Source of the DNA: Castanea sativa
Taxonomy: Eukaryota; Streptophyta; Magnoliopsida; Fagales; Fagaceae
DNA: 64,000 nt
Direction: 5' to 3'
Assembly (NCBI RefSeq): GCF_040712315.1
Contig: NC_134024.1
Coordinates: 4,735,158 to 4,799,157 of the forward strand
Shown here: piece by piece, positions 47,994 through 59,701 of the stretch
How positions within the stretch are numbered: position 1 is the first letter of the stretch
How the letters are laid out: the number at the start of each line of letters is the position of its first letter
Notes under the pieces: model-generated
What the model was told of the DNA's origin: nothing
The model's input: only the letters and a program-made list of their open reading frames with translations
The model's database searches: none
Made by a program: the position numbers and the translations under genes

Positions 47994-50636
47994 ATGGCAA
48001 TAATGGCGCTATCACCCTCTTCTCTGACCTTCACAGTGCAAAGGTGTGAACCAGAGCTGTTGACCCCAACCAAGCCCACTCCCCATGAGTTGAAACAACT
48101 TTCTGATTTGGATGACCAAGAATATTTTCTCTTTCAAATTGAGGTAATACAATTTTATAGGTGTGATCCATCTATGCATGGGAAAGACCCTGTGAAATTC
48201 ATCAGAGAGGCACTTGCACAAGCACTTGTGTTTTACTACCCATTTGCAGGGAGGCTTAGAGAAGGACCTGGCCGAAAGCTTATCTTAGAATGTACTGGTG
48301 AGGGTGTCATCTTCATTGAGGCTGATGCCGATGTTATACTTGAACAGTTCGGTGATGCACTTTATCCTCCAATCCCATGTATGGACAAACTCCTCTATGA
48401 TGTTCCAAGCTCAGGAGAGATCCTTCACTGCCCGTTGTTGCTCATTCAGGTACTCATTTCTCTCTCTCTTAAATTTTCTTTTCACATCTTACTTTCATGC
48501 GGGTCTCACAATTAATTGGGTCAGTGGTCTGCAAAAATAAAATCACAATTTGAACTGTCTATTCATTTTCATGAACATGGAATCTATAAATGATTAAAAA
48601 TTAACCACAACCCCCTTGCTAGGGCTGCGTGGCTATAGATTCTCTAAGTGTAAGTAGTAAGTAGTAGATTACAATAAGTGGGCTGTTTCACATAATTTTC
48701 CTTTTACCATACGCTTATAACCATGGATGAAATGTGCCATATAGACTGGTGAGATCCAAGCCATCTCTTCCCATGTTCAAAATTCATATATGGTGTAACT
48801 TTTATTAATATCATTTTTGTTGATATTACACTAATTAATAATTTTGAATTACATTAGTTGAATAACATACCTATAGAATAAAAATATCATTTATAAGTGT
48901 TAAATTCTAGGTTTTACGCACTTTAAATTATACATAGAATAATAGTTTATAGATCGAAGAATAAATAATATATAATTGATAATGAATAGGAGACCTAATC
49001 CAATGGTGAAATTTTTAAAATTAAAATTTAATGGCGCATAATTAACAAAAACTTATATTAGTCAAAGTTCAATTCTATTTCATTTTCATCAAAACATGTG
49101 TCATCAAAACATGTGTAATATTTCAGTGCTAACTATAAAACCAATACACTAAAATCCCCTTGTTTTACCTCAGCTTAAATTTCAATGGATATTGAGTGTG
49201 TTTGTACTTTGTACCATTTCAGCCAATTCTAAATGGTATTTGAATTTCGAGCATAACGCTTACACTTCGTTTTGTTTTTTTTTTCCCTCCCTAGCTCGCT
49301 TGTCAGATTTATTTTTCTTTTTCTTTTTCTTTTACTATTCTCCCTCTCTCATGTTTTGAAAAAAAAAAAAAAACTATTTCAATATATGCATTTTGAAAAG
49401 AAGACATTTTAAAATTATTCTAAATCAATTTCTAGGCATGAAAAAATTAATTATAATTTAACACTTACATTATATTATATTAATAAAATATTTAACTGAT
49501 CAAGTGTTTTTTACTTTTTTTTCTTGTATTAATTTTACAAAAATTAGAATCAATTTTGTCTTCAACATTTTATTTTCATCTTAATCACCCCCCTTGAATT
49601 AAAATTTTGGCTTTGCCACATATAGAAAGAATGTCAAATGATTGAAGTAAATATAAACCAAAAAGGAATGACCAATATGCTTAAGTTAATGGGGTTCTTT
49701 TGTTGACTAACAGGTCACTCGACTAAGATGTGGAGGTTTTATCTTTGCCCTACGCCAAAACCATACTATGAGTGATTCAATTGGCATAGCTCAATTCATG
49801 AGTGCCGTGGGTGAATTGGCACGAGGTTATTGTACCCCTTCTATCCCCCCAGTTTGGCAAAGGATCTTCTCAGTGCAAGGAACCCACCAAAGGTGACGTG
49901 CAAACATCACCAATTCGATGAGCTTCCTAATACCAATGACTACCCTCTCCAAAACATGGTCCCTTTTTCTTTCTTCCTCGACTCGACCGAAGTAAATGCA
50001 GTTCATAAACACGTCCCTAGTCACATGAACCAGTGTTCCACATTTGATATATTAACTGCGTGCATTTGGCGATGCAGTACAATAGCACTTAGACCTAACC
50101 TAGAGAGCCAAGTGCGTGTGATATTTCCAGTCAATGTGCGAGGCAAACTTAGCCCCTCATTACCAACTGGGTATTATGGCAATGCTGTTGTATTCGCAGT
50201 GGCTATAACAATGGCTAGGAAGCTTTGTGAGAACCCTTTGGGATATGCAATAGAATTAGTTAAAACTGCCAAAGCTAATGTCACTATGGAATATGTGCAG
50301 TCTTATATAGATTTTGTGGTGATTAAAGACAAACCTGATGTCAATCGGGTTCAATGCTGCTCTCCAACAGATGTGACACACGTGGGATTTGAAGAGGTGG
50401 ACTTTGGGTGGGGTAAGGCTATTTATGGTGGGCTAGCCAATCTCTGGAATGGACCCAATCCTATGCCTGCAAGCTCTTACACATCGTTTAGCAATGGTAA
50501 AGGGAAAAATGGCATTGTGGTGTCAATCTTGCTACCAAAAGTGACCCATGAAATATTCATGAAGGAACTTGAGGGCACATTGAAAGGCCATGCAATTGGT
50601 GATTTGCCAACAACTCCTATTAAATCTTCCCTGTAG
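47994..50636 (+). pseudogene. BAHD alcohol acyltransferase, copy 2 (one-base frameshift)
   Basis: Exon 1 (47994-48449) is open and begins [20 protein letters not shown], almost the same as copy 1. Exon 2 (49714-50636) follows a 1264-bp GT-AG intron. It has HTMSD (catalytic) and keeps DFGWG, and the rest is open to the same stop as copy 1. The only clear lesion is one missing G near 49861: copy 1 reads CAAAGGGATCTT, this copy CAAAGGATCTT. It shifts the frame about 35 residues after HTMSD and would end the protein soon afterwards. All else looks alive, so the break is young or is a sequencing error in a homopolymer. Without it the product would be 459 residues. Confidence 0.88.
48450..49713 (+). 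other. Long intron of acyltransferase copy 2
   Basis: 1264 bp, AT-rich, against 126 bp in copy 1. The start resembles the start of the copy 4 intron ('tctataaatgattaaaaa'), so the long form is probably ancestral and copy 1 has lost about 1.1 kb. The last ~90 bp match the sequence before exon 2 of copy 3. Confidence 0.7.
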
Positions 50637-50639
50637 TGC

Positions 50640-51613
50640 AGGATTTAGATCCAATGTGCAATAAGTAATACCATTAGGGGTTGAGATTAAAAGTTAACTT
50701 TTCAACTTTCTTTTTCCCTTAGTCGATGAATAAAAAAAGTTTAAAAGTTCTCGGATTTAAGGTTAGAGAAAAATAGTTGGGTTTTCAACTTTTAATTCCA
50801 ACCCTTAGATGGTATTGCACATGGATCTCAATCCACCAATGCTTTAAGGAATGTACAAGGCAATTGATTAAGATGCACTAGTTATCTTCTCACTTGCTAA
50901 ACTATTGTTTGTCTAGTTTTAAATTAGTATTTTGTTTGCATCCATGAATAAGGACCTGAGTGATTGATAGTGTATTACGTAATATTATTATATCTTAAAT
51001 GAAACTATTTTCATTACAGAAGTAAAAAATTGGACTCTTTAGTATTAATTAAATGAAAAGAGAAAATGCGGAGGAGGAATAGAATAGATATATGGTGTTT
51101 GAAGTATCATTGAGCTTTTTTCAGAATGGAATTTTTAAGTATGATTAATTTATGTTTCAGGGAGCTCAAATGATATACTATAAACCCACAAAGTTCAATC
51201 ACTTTTATTTTAATTCCTAATATTAGATTTAAATTTTACAGCTCCCTTGATCACCTCATTGAATCCTACTTACAACTTTTTATCTATGAAAAGGAGGAGC
51301 AGGAATACTTCATTCAAGGGAGTCAATACCTACCATAGATCATTTCAAATTGGGTTAGGAAATGAAATATTTCGAAACCAAAAAAGAAAAAGAAAAGGGG
51401 GAGCACTTCAATTCAAGGGAGTCAATATCTACCATAGGTCGTTTCGAATTAGGTCAGGAAATGAAATATTTCGATACTGTTAGATACCAGTGTATCGTTG
51501 GTACCACTATATATGCATATATATATATATATATATATATATTATTTACTTGTTTATATTTATTTTTATAGATCACATATTTGTAAATTTAGTTATTTGG
51601 TAAAGAATCTTAA

Positions 51614-51660
<47 letters not shown>

Positions 51661-52001
51661 TCTTAAGTATATGATAATACATTGGGGGTATGTGTTCACT
51701 GTTCAGTGTTTGGTAGAAAATTATTTAAAAAGTAAAAAAAGTAATTGGTGATAAAACCAAAGGAATCAAATTTAAATAGTGACGTGTCTTTCTAAAATTT
51801 TCATATGTTTCAAGTAGTTTTTGTCAGTTTTATAACACCACACACGTTAACCTGTTAGTTGAGTAACCTGAGTTAACTTCTCACTTCACAATTTTTTAAA
51901 ATTTCAGCTCTCTTACTATTAGTACTATCTATTTTTCTTCCATCAGTGACCACTTATTTTAAGATGTCTCTCAGGCTCTCTCTCAGACGAGACATTTAGC
52001 T
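50640..52001. other. 3' flank of acyltransferase copy 2, no gene
   Basis: The first ~600 bp match the 3' flank of copy 1 without its MITE and SINE insertions. 51300-51480 has a direct duplication (GGGAGTCAATACCTACCATA / GGGAGTCAATATCTACCATA, ~105 bp apart). (AT)n runs lie at 51519 and 51620. Confidence 0.6.
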
Positions 52002-52549
52002 TAGGGTGGCAAAACTTGACTTGACCTGTGAACCTGATATGACTAATGCATCTATAAATAGGTTAGGGGTTGAGGCTAAACAAGTTTAAGTTATATTCAA
52101 GTTGACACGGCTAACCCGTTTAATAAACGGGTTGTGTTCATGTTCAACATGTGAACTTTTCTGACCTGTTTAGCTTATAAACTTATTACTTATTTTGATA
52201 TTATTGCTTAATTAATGGTTGTTTTTATATATTTATTACTATATTTATAGTTGTATTGTATCTTAATTTTAGATATATGAGAATCGATAAAGATTATATA
52301 GGATAGGTATGACCTATTAATCAAATAAATTATTAAATGGATCATTTATATTGACTTTTACATGACTTGTTTATTAAATGAGTTTAACGTGTTGGGTCAG
52401 GACGACTTGTTTAATAAATAAGTCGTGTTTAGGTTGAGGATTCCTAACATGCTTACTAAACAAGTTGGGTTCAAGTTAACCTATATAGCCGAATTCTCAT
52501 GGCTTGACACGACATGATCCTAACATGCAAACATGAATTGCCACCCCTA
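52002..52549. mobile_element. hAT-like non-autonomous element
   Basis: Ends TAGGGTGGCAA and TTGCCACCCCTA, typical hAT termini. The flanks ATTTAGC and ATTTCAGC resemble a target duplication changed by one indel. The interior repeats AACCCGTTTAATAAACGGGTT-like inverted phrases (CCTGTTTA, AACGGG) and has no transposase. Confidence 0.7.
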
Positions 52550-52739
52550 AATTTCAGCTTTGTTTTGCTGACTCAATGAACATTGGTACTGCTAGTCATC
52601 GTCATCATCACTGCCAAAGTGATGCCAAGATGAACAGATCTGAGGCCGGTGGGTTACTGCAAGCAATAGATCTGAGTTTAGGGTGAGAAAATTGCAAAAC
52701 AATCCTCATTTTTCTTAAATTTTACAAAGAAAGCGTGGT

Positions 52740-52925
52740 TTTTGTTCCTATCTGGTATCTAATTATTGGTCGAAATCCGATATGTATCCCGATACGATTG
52801 AAATAGGTCTAGTACGACCGGTATTTTAACTAGAATAGAACACCTACATTTCTATTTCGTTTTACATACTGCTACGATAAATACCGGCCATATTGGCCGG
52901 TAGTATGGTACAAAATTGTCTTCCT
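52740..52925. repeat. CCGGTA-rich dispersed repeat fragment
   Basis: Contains GACCGGTATTTTAAC and ATACCGGCCATATTGGCCGG, related to the larger copy at 57590-58165. Boundaries unclear. Confidence 0.45.
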
Positions 52926-53629
52926 TGTTTCAATTGCATATTTTACCACATCAAAGTTAATCATGACCAAATATTCCGTCCTCTTCATCCCTAAATATCT
53001 TAATAATTTAATTAATATTTGGGAAAACAATAAATTACATTATGCAAATGTTTAAACTTTCAAATAAAAAAAAATCATTAACTATTACACATTGAGGTCT
53101 CTATGTCCACTAAATTTAATATCTCCCACTTGGCCAATAACAACTGATCGTATGTGTATGTTTATCTTTCAATAATATCCATTAAACAAATAATATTGTT
53201 CAATTTTTATAAATATTGTACATATTTGTATAGCTTACAATGTAGATTTTATATTGCAAGTATAATGTACACATATAAAAGTCCATAATAAAATTTATAG
53301 TACACATGTACCACCCAAAGTTTTTAATTTTTTATTGGTAGAGAGTTTTTAATTTTGTTACAACTATATGCTCTAAATGGACGCAAAACCACCCATCAAC
53401 TCTATTAAGACATTGAAATACCTCCACTAATACAAAATAACATTACGTTGATTTTAAACCAGCTCCCAATATATACTTAAATACATGACGAAATTTACAG
53501 CAAAAGAAAAAAATTATATACATGATGAAATAATGCTAAATTCTCATATGGTGCTTTTCTTATGCTTGTTGAAGACTATTATTACATTATAAAATTGAGC
53601 ATTGGATCACATTATTGGAGAAATTTATT

Positions 53630-54530
53630 TAAGGCTGTAAATGAATCAAGCCGTTCATAAACAACTCGAGCGCGGCTCGATAAAAAGATCGTTCATGTTT
53701 GTTTGTTTGTTTATAAATAAGCCAAGCTTGAACCTTAATTTTAGGCTTGTTTAGTAAACAAGCCGAGCCCAAGTAAAACTATTTGTTCATGAACAAGCTC
53801 GAAAGCTATAAGGCTCTATACAAAACAAGTAAAGTATAAACTCATTTATAGGCTTGATATGTGCTTTCTACATAAACTCATTACACATCTTAATAATAAA
53901 ATGTCTCATATTGGACCACTACCCTTTACCTTAATTTTTCATTTTCCTCTAAACTAATCAAGCCCCACTTTAGACTTTAGTTACCTTTTAAAAAAAATTT
54001 ATAAGTGGGCCACATATGGTCATTCCTTATCCATTATATAATGTAAAGTTATAAAACATGTTAATCCTTTCTCATTCACAATAGTTACAAACAAGTCTTT
54101 TTTTAGTTCTTTATCATCTAATGTGGATGTAAAAATTATATTTTAAACATTTGATGAAGCTATAGACAATAAAGGATAAATGGATGAATTTAATTTTGTA
54201 AAGTTGCAATATGAAAAATGGCTAATCATAGGTCAGACTAGAAGCATGATAAAATGAGTATGCTATTTTCTTATTTTGTTTACTTGATTTTGGGAGATTT
54301 AGGCATTTGATAAGATAATTTTGTTGAATCTCAAGCTCAAAATCTTGATTTGAGCTTGAGTTTGAGTTTGATATTAAGCTCGAGCTTTTTGATTTTCCCA
54401 CAAACTCAAACTCAAACTCAAACAATATTTTAGGCTTGTCTCAAGCTTTAAGCTTAAGCTTTTTAATTTTACCGACGAGCCAAGTTTAAGCATGTACTAC
54501 TTAGTAAAACTCAGCTCGTTTACCACCCTA
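53630..54530. mobile_element. hAT-like non-autonomous element, exact 8-bp target duplication
   Basis: AATTTATT occurs at 53622-53629 and 54531-54538. The ends are TAAGGCTGTAAATGA and the inverse-type CGTTTACCACCCTA. Subterminal inverted phrases (CAAGCC..., AGCTCG..., GAGCTTGAG) are frequent, including a CTCAAACTCAAACTCAAAC run near 54400. The ~900-bp interior has no transposase. It interrupts sequence upstream of acyltransferase copy 3. Confidence 0.8.
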
Positions 54531-54539
54531 AATTTATTA

Positions 54540-55028
54540 GATAGTTTCGTAGCATTGCTCTCTCCTCTCATACAAGAAGTGAGCCCCCACAAGACCATAC
54601 GTCCAGGAGCAATGCTCTCGAATTGCTCCCGAACTACTTCATAATTACTTATATTATTCACCAGTGGCTGGGGGCCTAAAATACATAGAGAATGCCAACC
54701 TTACTGCTTCGAATGATGCATCTATTTCTCTTGAGGCTGATTATTAATGCTTGGCAACTTAATTGGAGGATGCTATAAAAAAGAAAAATAAATAAATAAA
54801 TAAACTGAAAAGAAGATAAGGTTAAAGTAGTACGACGGTCTTCCATCGAACACCAAGAAGGCAAGAACACATTTACTGTTTACTAAAAAAACAAAACACT
54901 CGCTCAGACTGCAACTGGCAAGGGAGCAATTGCTCAGACTACAGGGTGAGATAGTAGATCTGACATTACTTTTCGATTATTGAGGGGGAATATTTCAGGT
55001 AATCAATTTTTTTTTTTTAATTGAGTTT

Positions 55029-55065
<37 letters not shown>

Positions 55066-55385
55066 TGAGAGCATGTTCAATGTTTTTAGAGTGTGTAGGA
55101 GCCCAAAGACTGGACTTTAAAATTGAAAATTCACAAGTACAAGGATGCTTTAACCATTTGAAAGAGCGTTAGGCAGAGAACAAGTGTACTAAGATAAAGA
55201 TTTTCATGCATTGGTTAAGATTTGAGGCTTAGTTAATAATCTTACGAGATAATTTATAGTCCAAATTTTCTTTTTTAAATTTTTCTCAGAGATTTTACTT
55301 TTTATTAGCAACTGACTGAAACTTTCACTGCCTTCATACACATTGCACTTGCAGTGTCCCCTAAAATTGAAGAGTAGATCATATT
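54540..55385. other. Upstream flank of acyltransferase copy 3
   Basis: Matches 61985-63100, the region before copy 4. Shared features are the AGCATTGCTC phrases, a (GA)n tract (55034-55064), 'aagattttcatgcattggtt' and 'cactgccttcatacac.ttg'. In copy 4 exon 1 follows ~60 bp later. Here it does not: the similarity ends at about 55370, next to the Mutator-like element. Confidence 0.7.
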
Positions 55386-55394
55386 TAATTAAAA

Positions 55395-56658
55395 GGGTAA
55401 ATTCCGAAAACCACCCCTGAGATTTGAGATAATACCAACTAGGTCCAAGACATTCCAAAATTGACCAATTTGGTCCATAAAGACTATTTTGTCCAAACAC
55501 CACTAAAAAAACGTTAACCTCCATTAGTTAATTTAGTTTCTCTTTGTCCCTCTCTGTTACTCTTCCCTCTTCCCTCACTCTCTCTCTTCAGATCAACAAT
55601 AACCACTCCTCAAATTAGCCACAACTACTCAGATTAACTACAACAAGAGCCACAACACAATTTTACTACCCATACCAAAACCCAGTCAAATCTGCTCCAA
55701 CAGTATCCAAATCCTCCCAACACATAGAAAACTCACCACCACATTAAAACCCAAAACCACCAATTCATTCCATATTGGAACCCACCATCACCATCATCGG
55801 CCACTAAACCCAGCAACCACCTCTGGCCACAAAACCCAGTGACCACCACCGGCAACAAAACCCAACCAAACCAACATCAATAAAACCCAAATCCAAAAAT
55901 TCCAATCACCACTTCGTAACCCACAACCACCTCACTGCAAATCCACCCTAGATTAAAACCCATAACCACCTCCATTTCAAATCCACCCCAAATCAGACCC
56001 ACCACCTTAAACAACCACCGACCACAAAACCCAAATAAAAAAACTCAAATCCACAACAAACCCACCACAGATCGGAATCCACCACCACCAAAATACCTAC
56101 AACAAACTACAACCCATCATGGGCAACCAAAAACAACCACCATAACTACAATCCACAGACGACGCCGTATCGGGCGAGAAGCGAAAGCAAGAAGAGGAGC
56201 TACCGTCGTTGTGGAAGACGAGCCTCTGCTCCTACTTTAGGTGTGACACAGGGTCTTGCAGCCACGACGACGCGTGTAAGTATGCACACAGTGAGGAGGA
56301 GCTCTGTTCGCGACTCGATAACACGTGGGACCCGACCTCTGACCTTGCAAAGAAGGCCAGGAGGTCTAATTCAAGTGCAGAGAGGTTAGGATTAGCACCC
56401 AAAAAAAAAAGAAAAGGCAGAGAGGTCAAGGGGAAGAAGAACAAAGGAGGTAGAGAGAGAGCAGACCTATTGCGTTTGAGAAAGGAGAAAAAAATAAAAG
56501 AAAGAAGTAAAATGACTAACGGATGCTAACGGGGTTAAGGATTAAAATATCTTCAGGGAAAAAACTGTCTTTTTAGGATGAAATTGGTAGGTTTTAAAAT
56601 GTTTTGGATTTAGTTGGATATTATCACAAACCTCAGGAGTAGTTTGTGGAATTTACCC
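55395..56658 (+). mobile_element. Mutator-like element carrying a host gene fragment (Pack-MULE type)
   Basis: Inverted ends of about 40 bp: GGGTAAATTCCGAAAACCAC at the left and, with a few mismatches, GTAGTTTGTGGAATTTACCC at the right. It is flanked by an exact 9-bp target duplication TAATTAAAA (55386-55394, 56659-56667), the Mutator hallmark. It is 1264 bp long with no transposase. From 55590 to 56150 it is an A/C-rich, G-poor stretch with many CCA/ACC triplets. From 56155 it carries a CCCH zinc-finger coding fragment on the plus strand. MULEs with host gene pieces are known as Pack-MULEs. Confidence 0.88.
56155..56530 (+). pseudogene. Captured CCCH zinc-finger gene fragment
   Basis: Reads EKRKQEEELPSLWKTSLCSY and on through CDTGSCSHDDACKYAHSEEEL, a C-x9-C-x5-C-x3-H zinc finger, then DNTWDPTS. 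The wording resembles the N terminus of the plant CCCH protein group that also carries a TRM2-type tRNA m5U-methyltransferase domain, but this is from memory and moderate. After about 56380 the frame becomes Lys/Arg-rich element sequence and ends at a stop at 56529. Without an upstream start and the rest of the protein it is a fragment. Confidence 0.7.
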
Positions 56659-56667
56659 TAATTAAAA

Positions 56668-58017
56668 ATTTGAATTATGGGCAGAACACTTCACCCTTTG
56701 TTGTGTTTTTCTCTTCTCCCTTTCTCTCTTCACTTGTCAGATTTCTTTTCATAAATTTTTACTCTTGTCTTTTTCTCACCCCGTTTAATCAATCATTTTC
56801 ATTTCTTCTTTCACTCTCTTAGATATGTTTGGATACCGCTCATTTTGCTGAAACTTAAAACTTATTGCTGAAAGTATTGTAGATAAAGGTAAAAGTCAGT
56901 TAAAATAGTATAGTGGAGTCCATGAATAGTACCAAAAAGTGCAGTAGGACCCATAAATAATAACAAAAATAAGCTGAATAGTGAAATAATTTATAATTTT
57001 TATTACTTTCCAAACACACACTTAATCACATCACTCTCATATGTGTGTACATTTCTCTCCTCTCTCCCGTAATCTTCTTTTTTTTTAATCTCCCAAGCAG
57101 ATTCACATCTCTCTCTCTCTCTCTCAACAAAAAGTCTACACTCAATTCATTTTTTGACTCCCCCTTTTTTTTCACCTATTGTGTGAATATTTATTTTATT
57201 TTTAAAATATATTTTGAGTTTGTAATATATAGAATATATTATTATTTGATTTTAAATTAATATGATATAATTGTTTTTATCTATAACAACGGAAAAAAAA
57301 AACTGATATCATTAAAAAAAAAAAAAAGCAGTAACCTAAAATAGTATGCTTGAATACATAGTATTGAAATATGGGTCCGGTTAATATACGCCACACATTA
57401 ATCATTCATTTTTGGAAATATTTTATGAGAAATCGAAAAATTTGTCAAAAAAGTTGATAACTTTTTCATTTTTCTATAAAAAACGTTTCCAAAAAATAGT
57501 TTACTATTGTGTATCCTAAGGGCACGCGTTAGTAAATCCCTTGAAATATTTCAGTTTAAAAGAGAAACCAAAATGATCATCAAAACCAAGGTTGTTAATA
57601 CCGTACCGGTACCGGCCAGTATGTACCGTATCGGTATTGAAATACCAATGTTTTATACCGGTTTAAATACCGGCCATACCGGTCATGTATCGGCTGTACC
57701 GGCCAATTTCGGTAATATCAGTTGATATCAAACGTACTGGCTGGTATAGAAAAAACTTTTTTTTTTTTAGTTTTGTAATTTTTGTAAAGACAGAATGATA
57801 ACTTATTTGCATTAACTTATTAGTATTATTTGTTTTTTTAGTATGCAAAGAACAATTAAGCTTTCTATTTTTTATATTGCATTTTTTTCTTCTTTTAATT
57901 GATGCTAAAGTCAAATAATGAATAATTTGTTTCGAATTGAGGTAATGTTTTATGGTAAACTTTTATATTTATTATAATACACACACACACACATACATAC
58001 ATACATACATACATATA

Positions 58018-58080
<63 letters not shown>

Positions 58081-58229
58081 ATGGTAAACCTAAAATGGTA
58101 CACCGATATTGACCGGTATCAAAATATATTGTTCCACCGGTCAAACCTCTCGGTACGAGATTGACTCCCTTAATCAGAACTGAATTGATAAATTGATAGC
58201 TTTGTTATCGAGTATAGCTTCAACATAGT
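56668..58229. other. Sequence where exon 1 of acyltransferase copy 3 is missing
   Basis: No acyltransferase exon 1 is found anywhere between the copy 3 flank (ending about 55385) and intron-end sequence (from about 58230). The interval holds a dispersed repeat (56825-57020, related to 1455-1640), CT-rich text and the CCGGTA-rich repeat. Confidence 0.6.
57590..58165. repeat. CCGGTA-rich repeat with compound microsatellite
   Basis: Left part has many ACCGGTA/TACCGGCC words (57600-57750). The right part returns to GACCGGTATC and CACCGGTCAAACC (58110-58150), suggesting one element of ~570 bp. In it lies a compound tract of CA, CATA, TG and TA repeats (57979-58076). Frames across the tract are low-complexity only. 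Confidence 0.55.
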
Positions 58230-58337
58230 TGAAGTAGAAAGAATGTCAAATGATTGAAGTAAATAGCTATCCAACAAAAAAGACACAAAGGAATAACCAA
58301 TATGCTTAAGTTAATGCTATTTTTAGCTAATTAACAG

Positions 58338-59701
58338 GTGACAAGATTGAGGTGCGGGGGTTTTATCTTTGCCTGTCGCTTGAACCACACCATGAGTGAT
58401 GGAATTGGCATAGCCCAATTCATAGGTGCCGTGGGTGAAATGGCTCATGGTGAATGTGCCCCTTCCATCGCCCAAGTTTGGCAAAGAGATCTTCTCAATG
58501 CAAGGAATCCACCAAGGGTGACATGCACACATCACCAATTCGATGAACTTCCCGATACAAATGACTACCCTCTCCAAGACATGGTCCCTTGTTCTCTCTT
58601 CTTCGGTTCGATCGAAGTAAATGCAATTCGTGAACATCTCCCTAGTCACTTGAAAAAATGCTCCACATTCGATATTATAACTGCTTGCATTTGGCGATGC
58701 AGTACAAGAGCACTTAGACCAATCCTAGAGAGTAGAGACCCAAGTGCGTGTAATGTTTGTAATCAATGTGCGTGGCAAGCATAGCCCCCCATTACCAACT
58801 GGGTATTACGGCAATGCTATTTTAGCAGCAGTGCCTACAACAACAGCTAGGAAGCTTTGTGAGAACCCTTTGGGGTATGCATTATAATTGGTAAAAATGG
58901 CAAAAGCTAATGTGACTATGGAGAGTGTGCATTCTTATACAGATTTGGTGGTGATTAAAGACAAACTTGATCTCAATAGGGTTCAATGCTACTTACCAAC
59001 AGACATGACACGTGTGGGATTTGAAGAGGTGGACTTTGGGTGGGGGTAAACCTGCCTATGGTGGGCTGGCCAATCTTTGGACTTGACCAAATCTTAAGCT
59101 TGCAAGCTCTTAGAGCATTCCCATCCGATAATTTCATCATATTCTATTTTATTATCTTAAAAAACTATTTTATCAATTATATAATATCATTTTACAATAT
59201 ACTCAACATTTCAACTTTTATTTTATCATACTACACATTAAAATAATATATCTACACAATAGAATAATATATCTACATAATAAAGTAATATATTTTGAAG
59301 AGAGAGAAAATGAGACAGTGGAGAGAGGAGGCAGATTTTTGTAGATAGAATAAAATAATAATTTTTGGATTTAGAATGTTGCTATAATACCATTGTAAAT
59401 TTGCAATGCTACTGTAGCAGTATTGCAAGTTTTTTTAGCTTTAGCAGACCAGTTATTGACGTTTGTTTGTGCTGAAATGGTAAATCTTGGCAAGATATGA
59501 CATATACCATGCCAGCTACTAATGTTATTATACATCTTTTAGCAATAGTAACAAAGGGAAGAATGGCATTGTGGTGTCAATCCTGCTGCCAAATATGTCT
59601 CACGAAACATTCAAGAAAGAGCTTGAAGAGTACACGTTGAAGGGCCATGCAATTGGTGGTCAATCATCAACTCCTATTAAATCTTTCATGGAGTGCAATT
59701 A
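58338..59701 (+). pseudogene. BAHD alcohol acyltransferase, copy 3 (exon 2 only, heavily decayed)
   Basis: Starts after an intact acceptor (TTAACAG) with [22 protein letters not shown], so HTMSDG is intact. Lesions follow. A 7-bp insertion (TAGAGAC) near 58730 shifts the frame. An in-frame TAA lies near 58885 (GYAL-stop, where copy 1 has GYAIEL). An extra G in the DFGWG codons near 59045 shifts again. A MITE fills 59113-59527. After it the coding text resumes ([16 protein letters not shown]) to 59701. Exon 1 is absent. It cannot make a functional enzyme. The ~90 bp before exon 2 match intron ends of copy 2. Confidence 0.93.
59113..59527. mobile_element. PIF/Harbinger-like MITE inside acyltransferase copy 3
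   Basis: Begins GAGCATTCCCATCC, with TTA at 59110-59112 and TTA again at 59528-59530. Removing it rejoins coding sequence that matches copies 1 and 2 (AAGCTCTTA followed by ACATC.TTTAGC). The right end (CCAGCTACTAATG...) is diverged. Its interior resembles 34212-35353 ('ttatcaattatacaata' type text). Confidence 0.85.

Noticed and set aside
57950..58164. Frames with long Tyr-Ile and His-Thr runs on both strands
   Set aside because: They are translations of a compound dinucleotide microsatellite.
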